Shown here: one piece after another, positions 22,187 through 29,474 of the stretch
How the letters are laid out: every line of letters starts with the position of its first letter
Position numbering within the stretch: position 1 is the stretch's first letter
From: Methanobacteriota archaeon
Lineage (GTDB): Archaea; Halobacteriota; Methanomicrobia; Methanomicrobiales; Methanoculleaceae
Direction: 5' to 3'
NCBI GenBank assembly: GCA_023457135.1
Contig: JAEWMO010000180.1
Coordinates: forward strand, 1-33,495
DNA: 33,495 nucleotides
The notes under the pieces: generated by a model
Told to the model about the DNA's origin: nothing
Database searches by the model: none
Seen by the model: only the letters and a program-made list of their open reading frames with translations
Position numbers and translations under genes: made by a program

Positions 22187-22588
22187 TCCGGCCCGTTTCT
22201 TCTCCATCGAGAGGACGTTCATCCCATCCTTTCGAGCATAGGAGACGCTGTCCATCACCGTCCGGATGAAGTGGACGCCGAGCCCCCCGATCGGCCGGTC
22301 CTCTACGGGGATGTCGAGGAGCGGCGGCGGTGCGGTGAGCGGGTCGAACGCGACACCGTCGTCGGCGATTGTCACGCGGACGGTCTCGTCGTCCGCGGTG
22401 CAGGTGATCGTGATCAGGCCCGCCTCCCCGCCGGGGTAGCCGTAGAGGATGGTGTTGCTGCAGGCCTCGTCGACGGCGAGCTGGATCGCAAAGACGAGTT
22501 CGTCGCCGCATCCGGCAAGCGCTTCTTCAAGGAAGCCGGCGATCGCTGCAAGCGCCGAAAGGTTCGCGCGTATCGTGAACTCCGCCAT
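22178..22588 (-). CDS. RsbW-like serine kinase (HATPase_c_2)
   Basis: The 136-residue protein is a GHKL-fold ATP-binding protein of the anti-sigma-factor kinase class. The N-box is E41 to N45 (LAVDEACSNTILYGY), the ATP-lid Asp sits in IADDGVAFDP (76-83), and the second glycine box is GGLGVHFIRTVMD (101-113). All ATP-binding residues are present, so it is expected to phosphorylate the STAS protein. In bacteria it would also bind a sigma factor; an archaeon has none, so another partner is implied. The ATG shares one base with the stop of the phosphatase gene (TGATG), which suggests tight coupling. It is the last gene of the cassette. Confidence 0.9.
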   Translation of the reverse strand: MAEFTIRANLSALAAIAGFLEEALAGCGDELVFAIQLAVDEACSNTILYGYPGGEAGLITITCTADDETVRVTIADDGVAFDPLTAPPPLLDIPVEDRPIGGLGVHFIRTVMDSVSYARKDGMNVLSMEKKRAGSP

Positions 22589-23955
22589 CAGATCACCCGC
22601 AGGACCATGAGCGTCTGGTCGTCGAACTGCGGTTCATCGCCCGAGAATTCCGTGACCGCGCCGCGGATCCGGTCGACGATCTCTCCGGGCGGGAGGTCGC
22701 GGCAGTTCATGACGGTCTCGATCAGCCGCTCCTCGCCGAACTGCTCGTCCCGTGAGTTGATCGCCTCGGTGATGCCGTCGGTGTAGAGCAGGAGGAGGTC
22801 GCCGGTCTCAAGCGAAATCGTCTCCTCGCCGTACTCGGCCTCCGGCATGACCCCGAGGATGATCCCGGTGCCTTTCAGCCGTGCCGGTCTTCCCCCGTCC
22901 GGCCGGAAGAGGAGGGGCGGGTTATGGCCTGCGTTGACATAGGTGAGCGTCCGCCTGCCCGGGTCGGCGACCGCGTAGAAGAGGGTGACGAACATCCCGG
23001 ACTTTGCGTCCTCGGCGATGAGGGCGTTCGCCTCGCCGACGACCTCGCGGGCGCTCCGCGGGATCCGGGTGTTTGCCCGCAGCACCGTTCGCGAGAGCGC
23101 CATGAAGAGCGCCGCAGGGACGCCTTTCCCGGCGACGTCGGCGATGGTGAAGGCTGTCCGGCCTCCGGGGAGGGGGATGGCGTCGTAGAAGTCGCCGCCG
23201 ACCTCTTTTGCCGGGAGCGCAAAGGCGGCGACCTCGATCCCCGGGACCTCCGGCAGCCGTTCGGGGAGGAAGCTCATCTGGATGTCGTGCGCAATCCGGA
23301 GCTCGGCCTTCTTGCGCTCGAGCTCGGAGAGGTAGGTGTCCCGCTCGGCCTTCGTCTGCCGCTCGGTGACCAGGTTCCCGATGATGAACGCGAAGATGAA
23401 GACCCCGGTGGCGTTCGCGATGATCATCGGAAGGGCCACGCCCTCGACGACGCCGAGCGCCTGCTCGAACGGCCGGCAGAGGGCGAGGGTGATCCCCATG
23501 TGGAACGCCTCCATCCCGACGGCGAAGAGAACCGCACCGTGCATCCCGATGAACTTCTTCCCGGCGGCAAGGAAGATCAGCCCCCCGAAGAGGCCGGCGA
23601 GGATGGTTGCGGTCGCGCACGGGACGGCGGTGAACCCGCCAAGAGAGAAACGGTATGCGGCGCCGATCAGCCCGGCGCCGAGCCCCACCACCGGGCCGCA
23701 GGCGAGCCCCCCGACCATGGGGCCGAGGTCGCGGACGTTTGCCGTGGCGCCGAGGATGGTGATCCCGCTCTCGGTGCCGTAGACGGAGAGCGCGCCAAAG
23801 AGGAGGATCAGGATCGCCTGGCCCTTCCAGGTGAAGACGCCGTCAAGGACCCGGGTGAACGACGCCGTCCGGGTGATCAGGTAGGCGACCACCACGATGA
23901 CGCAGATCATCTGCAGGAGCACAAAGAACATATCGCCGTAGCCGGAGAACGCCAT
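22588..23955 (-). CDS. Membrane SpoIIE-type phosphatase with 5TM-LYT sensor domain
   Basis: The 455-residue protein has an N-terminal membrane domain of five or six helices (residues 8-195) of the LytS/5TMR-LYT type, with the conserved TANVRDLGPMVGGL (72-85) and AAYRFSLGG (99-107). A charged helix (198-225) acts as linker and contains LRIAHDIQMSFLPERLP. A PP2C-like SpoIIE/RsbU phosphatase domain follows (240-455). Its metal-binding Asp residues are all present: GGDFYD (D255, D258), IADVAGKG (D273), YTDGITE (D393) and FDDQT (D446). It should dephosphorylate the STAS protein in answer to a ligand or cell-surface signal. It lies between the STAS and kinase genes. Confidence 0.93.
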   Translation of the reverse strand: MAFSGYGDMFFVLLQMICVIVVVAYLITRTASFTRVLDGVFTWKGQAILILLFGALSVYGTESGITILGATANVRDLGPMVGGLACGPVVGLGAGLIGAAYRFSLGGFTAVPCATATILAGLFGGLIFLAAGKKFIGMHGAVLFAVGMEAFHMGITLALCRPFEQALGVVEGVALPMIIANATGVFIFAFIIGNLVTERQTKAERDTYLSELERKKAELRIAHDIQMSFLPERLPEVPGIEVAAFALPAKEVGGDFYDAIPLPGGRTAFTIADVAGKGVPAALFMALSRTVLRANTRIPRSAREVVGEANALIAEDAKSGMFVTLFYAVADPGRRTLTYVNAGHNPPLLFRPDGGRPARLKGTGIILGVMPEAEYGEETISLETGDLLLLYTDGITEAINSRDEQFGEERLIETVMNCRDLPPGEIVDRIRGAVTEFSGDEPQFDDQTLMVLRVI

Positions 23956-23983
23956 GCCCGTCTACACCCCCGGGTGCGCCCGT

Positions 23984-24340
23984 TCAGGGCCCCGCCGGAA
24001 ACCCGGCAAGCGCCGCCGCTTCGTCAGGTGAGATGGAGAAGATCCGGTGAAACCCTGCCATGGTGAAGACCTCGAGGATCTGCGGGTTCCCGCAGGCAAG
24101 CCGGAGCATGCCCCCGTCCTTCTTCAGCCGCTTCAGCGCGGCGAGGAGCACCCGGAGGCCGGAGCTGCTGATGTAGTCGAGGTCGCAGAGGTTGATGAGG
24201 AGGTTCTTCCCGCCGGCGTCGAGCAGCCGGTTGATCCGCCCTTCTGCTATTTCTGAGGAGGAAGCGTCGAGCCTGCCCTTCACCGCAACGATATCGACAG
24301 TGCCCGCTCTCCTCTCGGTAATCTCCAGATGATCGCCCAT
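23984..24340 (-). CDS. STAS-domain anti-anti-sigma-like protein (SpoIIAA/RsbV type)
   Basis: The 118-residue protein is a single STAS domain. It begins with strands around VDIVAVKGRLDASSS, and the loop LCDLDYISSSGLRVLLAAL carries the phosphorylatable Ser next to Gly (S60 by analogy to SpoIIAA). A final helix is in GFHRIFSISPDEAAAL. It should switch between a phosphorylated form, made by the RsbW-like kinase, and a free form, made by the SpoIIE-type phosphatase, and so control which partner the kinase binds. It leads the operon, 28 bases ahead of the phosphatase gene. A perfect inverted repeat overlaps its probable promoter. Confidence 0.92.
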   Translation of the reverse strand: MGDHLEITERRAGTVDIVAVKGRLDASSSEIAEGRINRLLDAGGKNLLINLCDLDYISSSGLRVLLAALKRLKKDGGMLRLACGNPQILEVFTMAGFHRIFSISPDEAAALAGFPAGP

Positions 24341-24366
24341 TTAGATGGAGCTTTGACCTGATAGCT

Positions 24367-24386
24367 AAAAGAGATTGCTCTCTTTT
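24367..24386. promoter_or_regulatory. Perfect palindrome over the STAS promoter (operator candidate)
   Basis: AAAAGAGA-TTGC-TCTCTTTT is an exact 8-bp inverted repeat with a four-base spacer, 27-46 bases upstream of the STAS start codon. The minus-strand CTTTTAGC that would serve as TATA-like box overlaps one arm. A dimeric winged-helix regulator bound here would block transcription; the neighbouring HTH-PAS protein is the obvious candidate. The same bases could also form an RNA hairpin if transcribed. Confidence 0.5.
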
Positions 24387-24810
24387 CTTCGAGAACAAAA
24401 AATGAGGGTGTATTGAGGGTGTGTGATAACCATCCGGTCCTCGCAGGGCGGTATCGGGGCGGTTGTGCCGCCCGCCCCGTTGCCTCGCTTGCACCGTGCC
24501 GGTATGAGTGTGTTCAGAGAGGTGTGCCTGTGTACTGGTTGTTGCCTGCTGCCGGGATGTTCTCCGGAGCGGACGCCAACCCTGACGTTGATGCAATCAG
24601 CGTGGTGAATGTTCCGTTCACCGTTCCCAGCCGATCTGGTCTCGGTTCGGACCACCTGTGCCCTGGTGATCCGGGTCGTCGGGGAGATTCCCCTTCTCCC
24701 GACTCTGGGGATCATATGTTGATCGAATTGTTTTATATATTTTTTGGTTATTGCCTTGCATTATGGTGTGGCGTTGCGTGTGGCATCATAGCATGCGACA
24801 CTGCAAAACA

Positions 24811-24818
24811 CTATATTC
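24811..24818 (+). promoter_or_regulatory. TATA box for the second HTH-PAS gene
   Basis: CACTATATTCCC has TAT at 29 and 31 bases before the ATG at 24843, consistent with a leaderless mRNA starting at that ATG rather than at the TTG at 24837. Confidence 0.5.
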
Positions 24819-24842
24819 CCCCGCGCGAAATGCTGTTTGCAC

Positions 24843-26519
24843 ATGGATCCCATTACCGACACACTCACACCCCTGCTGAACGCCCTAAAAGAGCACCCGC
24901 GGGGCATGTCGGTCTCCGATCTTGCTGCCGCCGTCGGAGTCAACCGGAACACCGTCTCCCGGTACCTCGACGTCCTCCTCGTATCGGGCCAGGTTGAGAT
25001 GGAGACTTACGGGAAGGCAAAGGTCTTCTACCTCTCTCAACGGGTCCCGATTGCCGCCATGCTCAACTTTTCGTCGGATCTGGTCCTGGTCCTCGACCGC
25101 GACCGCCGGATCGTCCAGGCAAACGATGCGGTCTGTACGTTTGCCGGGAAGGACCGGGATGAGATCACCGGCAGGAGCATCGAGGATTCACCGCTTGCGG
25201 CGTTCGACCACCCGCTGATCCGGAGCAGGATCACCGACGCCTTGAACGGCCGGGAGGTCACGGAAGAACTCCGGTTCCTGCGGCGCGATGAGGAACTCTT
25301 CTTCCGGATCAAGTTCCTTCCCACCGTCTTCAACGACGGGGCGCCGGGCGTCACCATCATCCTCGAGGATATCACCGAGAGCCGGCGGGCGGAGGAGGCC
25401 CTGCGCGAGAGCGAGCTGCTCTTCCGGAGCCTCGTGGAGAACATCAACGACCTGATCCTGAACGTCGACGAGACGTGCACGTTCACCTACGTCAGCCCCA
25501 AAAGCCGGGATATCCTCGGCTACGCGCCCGAGGAGATGGTGGGGAAGACTCCCTGCGACTTCATGGGCCGGGAGAAGGCACAACGGGTCCGGGAACAGTT
25601 TGCCGCCCTCTTTACCGACCCCGAGCCCCGGGTCCTCTTTGAGTGGACGATGCACCACCGGGACGGAAGCACCGTCGTCCTCGAGGCGGGGGGGACGCCG
25701 ATCTACGACATGATCGGCGATTTCACCGGCTACCGCATGGTCTGCCGCGACGTCACCGACAGGGTGCGTGCCGTAAAGAGGGTGGCCCAGTGGAAGTCGT
25801 TCCTCTACTCGGTGGTCAACAACGTCCCGAGCATGGTCTTCGTCCGGGAGGTGGAGGGGAACACCTTCGTCTTCGCAAACCGTGCAGCCGAGGCCTTCCT
25901 CGGGATGACGCAGGAGGAGATGGCCGGGAAGCGTGCCGCCGACCTCTTCCCGCCGGCGATGGTGGCATTCTTTGCCGACGGCGACCGGGAGCTGGTCGAG
26001 CGAGCCTTCCCCGTCGAGGAGAAGGCCCACCTGCCGGGCGGCCGGACCATCTCCATGAAGAAGATCCCGGTCTACAACTCGCACGGCAGGCTGAAGTACA
26101 TGCTCGGCATCGCCGAAGACATCACCGACCGCGCCGCCGCCGAGGACCTCCTGGTCGCGGAGCGCGACCGGGCGCAGGGTTACCTGGACGCGGCCGGGGT
26201 GGTGATCGCGGTGATCGGCGCGGACGGCACCATCGACTTCGTCAACCGGAAGGGGTGCGAGGTCCTGGGGTGTGTCGACGGCGGCCTTGGCGGGAAGAAC
26301 TGGTTTGAGACGGTCGTCCCGGAACGGCTGCGCGACCGGCTCGCCCGGAACTTCGCCCGCCTGGTTGCCGGCGGGCTTGAACCCCCGGCCTTCGAGGAGA
26401 GCCCGGTCATCGCCCGCGACGGCCGGGAACTGCCGTTCCTCTGGCACAATGCCCTTCTCCGGGACGCGGACGGCCGGGTCGTCGCAATGGTGAGCTCCGG
26501 GGAAGAGATCGTGGAGTAG
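24843..26519 (+). CDS. HTH-PAS4 regulator (no kinase)
   Basis: The 558-residue soluble protein has an N-terminal winged-helix domain (GMSVSDLAAAVGVNRNTVSR, about residues 22-41, and the wing GKAKVFYLSQRVPIAAM). Four PAS domains follow at about 75-182, 190-310, 318-435 and 445-553; the second has LVENINDLILNVDETCTFTY and the fourth has AAGVVIAVIGADGTIDFVN. No kinase, receiver or other output domain is present, so DNA binding is the likely output. The first 180 residues closely match those of the protein at 12146-14017, including the linker SQRVP and RRIVQAND. It is divergent from the partner-switching operon and could regulate it. The ATG at 24843 lies 29-31 bases after a TATA box. Confidence 0.88.
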   Translation: MDPITDTLTPLLNALKEHPRGMSVSDLAAAVGVNRNTVSRYLDVLLVSGQVEMETYGKAKVFYLSQRVPIAAMLNFSSDLVLVLDRDRRIVQANDAVCTFAGKDRDEITGRSIEDSPLAAFDHPLIRSRITDALNGREVTEELRFLRRDEELFFRIKFLPTVFNDGAPGVTIILEDITESRRAEEALRESELLFRSLVENINDLILNVDETCTFTYVSPKSRDILGYAPEEMVGKTPCDFMGREKAQRVREQFAALFTDPEPRVLFEWTMHHRDGSTVVLEAGGTPIYDMIGDFTGYRMVCRDVTDRVRAVKRVAQWKSFLYSVVNNVPSMVFVREVEGNTFVFANRAAEAFLGMTQEEMAGKRAADLFPPAMVAFFADGDRELVERAFPVEEKAHLPGGRTISMKKIPVYNSHGRLKYMLGIAEDITDRAAAEDLLVAERDRAQGYLDAAGVVIAVIGADGTIDFVNRKGCEVLGCVDGGLGGKNWFETVVPERLRDRLARNFARLVAGGLEPPAFEESPVIARDGRELPFLWHNALLRDADGRVVAMVSSGEEIVE

Positions 26520-26541
26520 CCCGGCCGGCGAACAGGTCATT

Positions 26542-26550
26542 CCTTAAATA
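26542..26550 (+). promoter_or_regulatory. TATA box for the LemA gene
   Basis: TCCTTAAATACGCC lies 30 bases before the GTG at 26575. It resembles the box before the anion transporter gene at 32531. Confidence 0.45.
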
Positions 26551-26574
26551 CGCCGCAGGGCACATAGACTAGTG

Positions 26575-27150
26575 GTGACAACCTTGGTGGATATCATCTC
26601 CCTTGTCCTTATCGCCGTGGTGGTGCTGGTGGTCATCGGCATCGCGGCGTTTGCCGTCGGCATATACAACCGGTTCTTCTCGCTCAAGAACTCCGCCGAG
26701 GCGACGCTCGGCCAGGTGAAGGTCGCCATGAAGAAGCGGCTGGATATGATCGAGCAGCTCCTTGGCGCGGTGAAGAGTTATGCGGCCTTCGAAAAGGAGA
26801 CCCTGACCAATGTGACCGCGATGCGGGCCCGCGTCGGCAGCGCCGGTCCCGGCGACTTAAACGAACTCGATCGCGAGTCCCGGTCGATGCTCGGCCGGCT
26901 CATCGCCGTCGCGGAGAACTACCCCGACCTCAAGACCTCCCAGACGGTGAAGGAACTGATGGGCGCGGTGAGAGGGGTCGAGGACGAGATCGCCCGGCAC
27001 CGCTACACCTACAACAACATCGCCCAGCAGTACAACACCATGACCGACACGATCCCCTCGAACCTGGTCGCCGGGGTCATGGGCTTTACGAAGCTGCAGT
27101 ATCTTGAGTTCGGCGAGGAGATCGAGCGCGTCCCGACGATTGCGTTCTGA
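26575..27150 (+). CDS. LemA-family protein
   Basis: The 191-residue protein has one N-terminal membrane helix (about residues 6-27) and a cytoplasmic helical bundle typical of LemA: IYNRFFSLKNSAEATLGQV, VAMKKRLDMIEQLL, LMGAVRGVEDEIARHRYTYN, YNTMTDTIPSNLVA and the closing YLEFGEEIERVPTI. The LemA role is not well defined; it often sits beside a DUF2207 protein, as it does here, six bases downstream. Starts are GTG at 26572 or 26575; the latter fits the promoter spacing. Both are non-ATG. Confidence 0.92.
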   Translation: MTTLVDIISLVLIAVVVLVVIGIAAFAVGIYNRFFSLKNSAEATLGQVKVAMKKRLDMIEQLLGAVKSYAAFEKETLTNVTAMRARVGSAGPGDLNELDRESRSMLGRLIAVAENYPDLKTSQTVKELMGAVRGVEDEIARHRYTYNNIAQQYNTMTDTIPSNLVAGVMGFTKLQYLEFGEEIERVPTIAF

Positions 27151-27156
27151 TGAACC

Positions 27157-28980
27157 ATGGGTATGAGTGAACGGCAGCAGATCATCGTCCTCGTTGCCAT
27201 CACCCTTTTTATCGGGGTGCTGGCGGTCGCAGGAGCGGCAGCCCTCCCCGGCCTCCTCCGGGGCGATCTCGAAGTCCAGGATTACGATGCCGTCTTCTAC
27301 GAGAACGGGACCTTTATCGAGCGCTATACTTACGACGTCCGTGCGGCTGGAGAGTACCGGATGCTCTTCCGCTACTGGGAAGCACCGCTCACGTTTGCGG
27401 CCGTCGACCAGCCGCATATCGAGTTTGTACGGATGACCGCCCCGCCCGGGACCACCGGCTACGTCAAGGACGCGGGAGGCGAGGTGCGGACGGCTGCCGG
27501 GAACCCGAGTCCGTCGGACCTTGCGGTGATCCGGGATCTCGCGTTCACGAACGAGGTCGGCATCTACAACCCCGGCTACTTCGCCCCGGGAACCTACACC
27601 GTGGAGTATCACTACCGGGTCCGGCCACCGATCGAGCACGACGATGAATGGGCGCACCTGAATCTCCGGCTCGTCGACGAGCACGTGCCTTACCGGAACC
27701 TCCGGATCACCCTGCCGTTTGCCGGAGAGATCGAGGAGGTCTACACCCACCCGCCGACCCTCGACATTGAGCGGAATGCTGACGCGGTCATCATCACGGG
27801 GAGCGCCCAGCAGGACGACTCCCTGAACGTCGAGATGGTCCTCGATCCGGCGTTCATGGACGGGATCGACGGCTTCCCGCAGTTCGTCCCCGACGTGCGG
27901 CAGCAGACGGCCGACGCGAACCGCTGGCCTCCTCTCCTGTATGGAGCGGCAAGTCTCCTCTACGACCTTGCGGTCCTCCTTGTCCTCCTGATGCCGTTCA
28001 TCCTCCTTGGCGTGTATCTCCGCTACGGGCGGGAGAAACCGTTCACGGTGCCGGAGTACCTGAGTTTCACGCCGAACACCGCCCTCAAGCCCTGGCAGGT
28101 GAACCTCCTCTTCAAGGGCGATGCCCTTGAGTTCGACGACAACGGGTTCTACGCGACGGTCCTCGACCTGCACCGGCAGGGAAAGATCGTCGTGACCGAG
28201 AAACCGGAGGGCGGCGGGGTCACGGTCCGGATCGTCTCCGGGGAGTCGACCGACCCCTACGAGCAGCGGGTCCTCAACTTCCTTGCCAATGTCGCCGACG
28301 ACCATGTCGTGGATACCGCCGAACTTGCGGCGTTTGCCGAGACCGCCCGGCGCAGCCCCGGCTACCAGCACCGGATCCTGCAGTACCAGCAGTCGCTCGC
28401 CGCCCTGACGAAGAGCGTGGATACCACCCTCTCCCGGCGGTATATCCGCGACGGCCGGGAGCTCGTCCTTCCGCTCCTCTTCCTCGGCGCCATCCCCTGC
28501 GGGCTTGCGATCCTCGCCTTCATCCTCGCGCCGGGAGCGGCCTACCTCCTCATCCCGGCCGGCGTCCTCTCGTTCATCGTCGCGGTCCAGGTCGGGATCG
28601 CCGCCCTCTTCCCCTCGACCCTCTTCGGGATCTGGAAGGATGACCACTACAAGGAGAAACTCGAGTGGGATGCGTTCGCCTACTTCCTCTCGGACCTTGC
28701 TCTGATCCGGCAGTACTCGCCCGCCGACCTCTCGATGTGGGGGGAGTGGCTGGTCTACGGGACCGCGCTCGGCCTTGGCGATAAGGTCGAGCAGGCGATG
28801 AAGAACTTAAACGTCAGCCTCCCGGACGTCGGCGTGCCGCTCTACTCGAACATGCCGGTGATCTTTGCCCCGATCGTCCTCTTCTCCCCGCCCTCGAGCG
28901 GCGGTGGCGGCGGTTTCGGCGGCGGAGGGTCGTTTGGCGGCGGTGGCGGCTTCGGCGGCGGCGGCGTCGGGGGGCGCTGA
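27157..28980 (+). CDS. DUF2207 membrane protein with Gly-rich C-terminus
   Basis: The 607-residue protein has an N-terminal membrane helix (9-30), a beta-rich exported domain (35-260), a membrane helix at about 265-288, a cytoplasmic domain (290-430) and another pair of helices (435-485). It ends in a run of Gly-Gly-Gly-Phe repeats (about 580-607), a hallmark of DUF2207 proteins. The family is often coded with LemA, and the pair is thought to act at the cell envelope, though the function is unknown. The gene follows LemA by six bases. An ATG two codons later (27163) is a possible alternative start. Confidence 0.9.
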   Translation: MGMSERQQIIVLVAITLFIGVLAVAGAAALPGLLRGDLEVQDYDAVFYENGTFIERYTYDVRAAGEYRMLFRYWEAPLTFAAVDQPHIEFVRMTAPPGTTGYVKDAGGEVRTAAGNPSPSDLAVIRDLAFTNEVGIYNPGYFAPGTYTVEYHYRVRPPIEHDDEWAHLNLRLVDEHVPYRNLRITLPFAGEIEEVYTHPPTLDIERNADAVIITGSAQQDDSLNVEMVLDPAFMDGIDGFPQFVPDVRQQTADANRWPPLLYGAASLLYDLAVLLVLLMPFILLGVYLRYGREKPFTVPEYLSFTPNTALKPWQVNLLFKGDALEFDDNGFYATVLDLHRQGKIVVTEKPEGGGVTVRIVSGESTDPYEQRVLNFLANVADDHVVDTAELAAFAETARRSPGYQHRILQYQQSLAALTKSVDTTLSRRYIRDGRELVLPLLFLGAIPCGLAILAFILAPGAAYLLIPAGVLSFIVAVQVGIAALFPSTLFGIWKDDHYKEKLEWDAFAYFLSDLALIRQYSPADLSMWGEWLVYGTALGLGDKVEQAMKNLNVSLPDVGVPLYSNMPVIFAPIVLFSPPSSGGGGGFGGGGSFGGGGGFGGGGVGGR

Positions 28981-29096
28981 CGCTCCCCTTTCCCTCTCAT
29001 TTACACCTGTTGGTCCTCGAACTCCGCCCCGTAAGAGCGTCGTTATTCAAAGATCTCGTCTTCTCGAACTCCTTCTCCCCACCAGGGGAAGTCGTA

Positions 29097-29177
29097 CTTC
29101 GCGGCTTCGCGCCTTCGCGTGAGACTTCGTTAGTGCCCCTGTCGTCAAGCTCACGCGAAGCCGCGAAGAACGCGAAG
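29097..29177. repeat. TTCGCG-type inverted repeat (large hairpin)
   Basis: The left arm (29097-29123) consists of three overlapping CTTCGCG units and ends in CGTGAG. The right arm (29150-29177) starts CTCACGCGAAG and repeats CGCGAAG three times. The arms pair over about 27 bases with only a few mismatches, around a loop of 26 bases. The unit resembles short CGCGAAG-rich intergenic repeats that I recall from several bacterial and archaeal genomes; origin and role are unknown to me. Confidence 0.65.
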
Positions 29178-29441
29178 GGAAGGAAGATTAATCGGTACTC
29201 GCGATCTTCGCGAATCGCATCTTCGGTACTCCAACTCCGTTCCTCGCACCTGAAGGTACTCACGCTCCTGCCGTCCTGGCAGTCGCGCTCTGGAGCATCG
29301 TTCTTAGCGTGAGACTACAACACAGCCTCCAGCGCTCGTCACTGCACCCGGACAGCCGCAGAATGTAGCCCCTGTTCTCCTGGCTGGCACACGGCCCCTT
29401 CCGGCCGATAGGTCCGAATCCCTTCGTAGTTAAGGCAATCT

Positions 29442-29448
29442 ACTTACC
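29442..29448 (+). promoter_or_regulatory. TATA-like box for the repeat lipoprotein gene
   Basis: ATCTACTTACCTTT lies about 30 bases before the ATG at 29475, which supports that start over the neighbouring TTG (29472) and ATG (29481). Confidence 0.35.
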
Positions 29449-29474
29449 TTTCGCGGGAGAATGTATCCCTGTTG

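Larger units (their letters stand above)
24341..24842. other. Roughly 500-base structured intergenic region
   Basis: This gap separates the partner-switching operon (minus) from the second HTH-PAS gene (plus). I see no credible protein gene; the one long frame (from 24413) runs into the HTH-PAS gene in a different frame and has no family character. It contains a palindrome, two copies of TGAGGGTGT 11 bases apart (24403-24411 and 24414-24422), a GC hairpin GGGCGG-TTGTG-CCGCCC (24457-24473) and a second hairpin with a 9-bp bulged stem (24678-24703). A strongly AT-rich stretch with T-runs follows (24731-24745). The hairpins followed by T-runs would fit a small structured RNA with a terminator. 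Confidence 0.4.
28981..29474. other. Intergenic region with inverted repeats, no gene
   Basis: This 490-base gap is lower in GC than its surroundings and has no reading frame that looks like a protein. It holds a large TTCGCG-type inverted repeat (29097-29177), a nearby TTCGCGAA palindrome inside GCGAT...ATCGC (29201-29218), three copies of GGTACTC at 29194, 29225 and 29255 (31 and 30 bases apart), and two copies of GCGTGAGACT (about 29117 and 29309). The last 40 bases carry the promoter of the next gene. Confidence 0.5.

Noticed and set aside
24413..24997. Plus-strand frame of 194 codons between the STAS and HTH-PAS genes
   Set aside because: It runs into the HTH-PAS gene out of frame, has no suitable start signal and no known motif.
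25188..28647. Two long minus-strand frames opposite the HTH-PAS, LemA and DUF2207 genes
   Set aside because: Both mirror the codon pattern of the real genes and consist of charged, low-complexity sequence.
29194..29261. Three GGTACTC copies about 30 bases apart as a possible CRISPR array
   Set aside because: The repeated unit is only seven bases and the flanks differ; no cas genes are near.
28997..29312. Small frames on both strands in the gap after DUF2207
   Set aside because: They are made by the TTCGCG repeats and show Ser/Arg-rich composition; no start signals are seen.
29411..29422. GGTCCGAATCCC, similar to a tRNA T-loop
   Set aside because: The flanks do not pair into a T-arm and there is no cloverleaf or acceptor stem around it.
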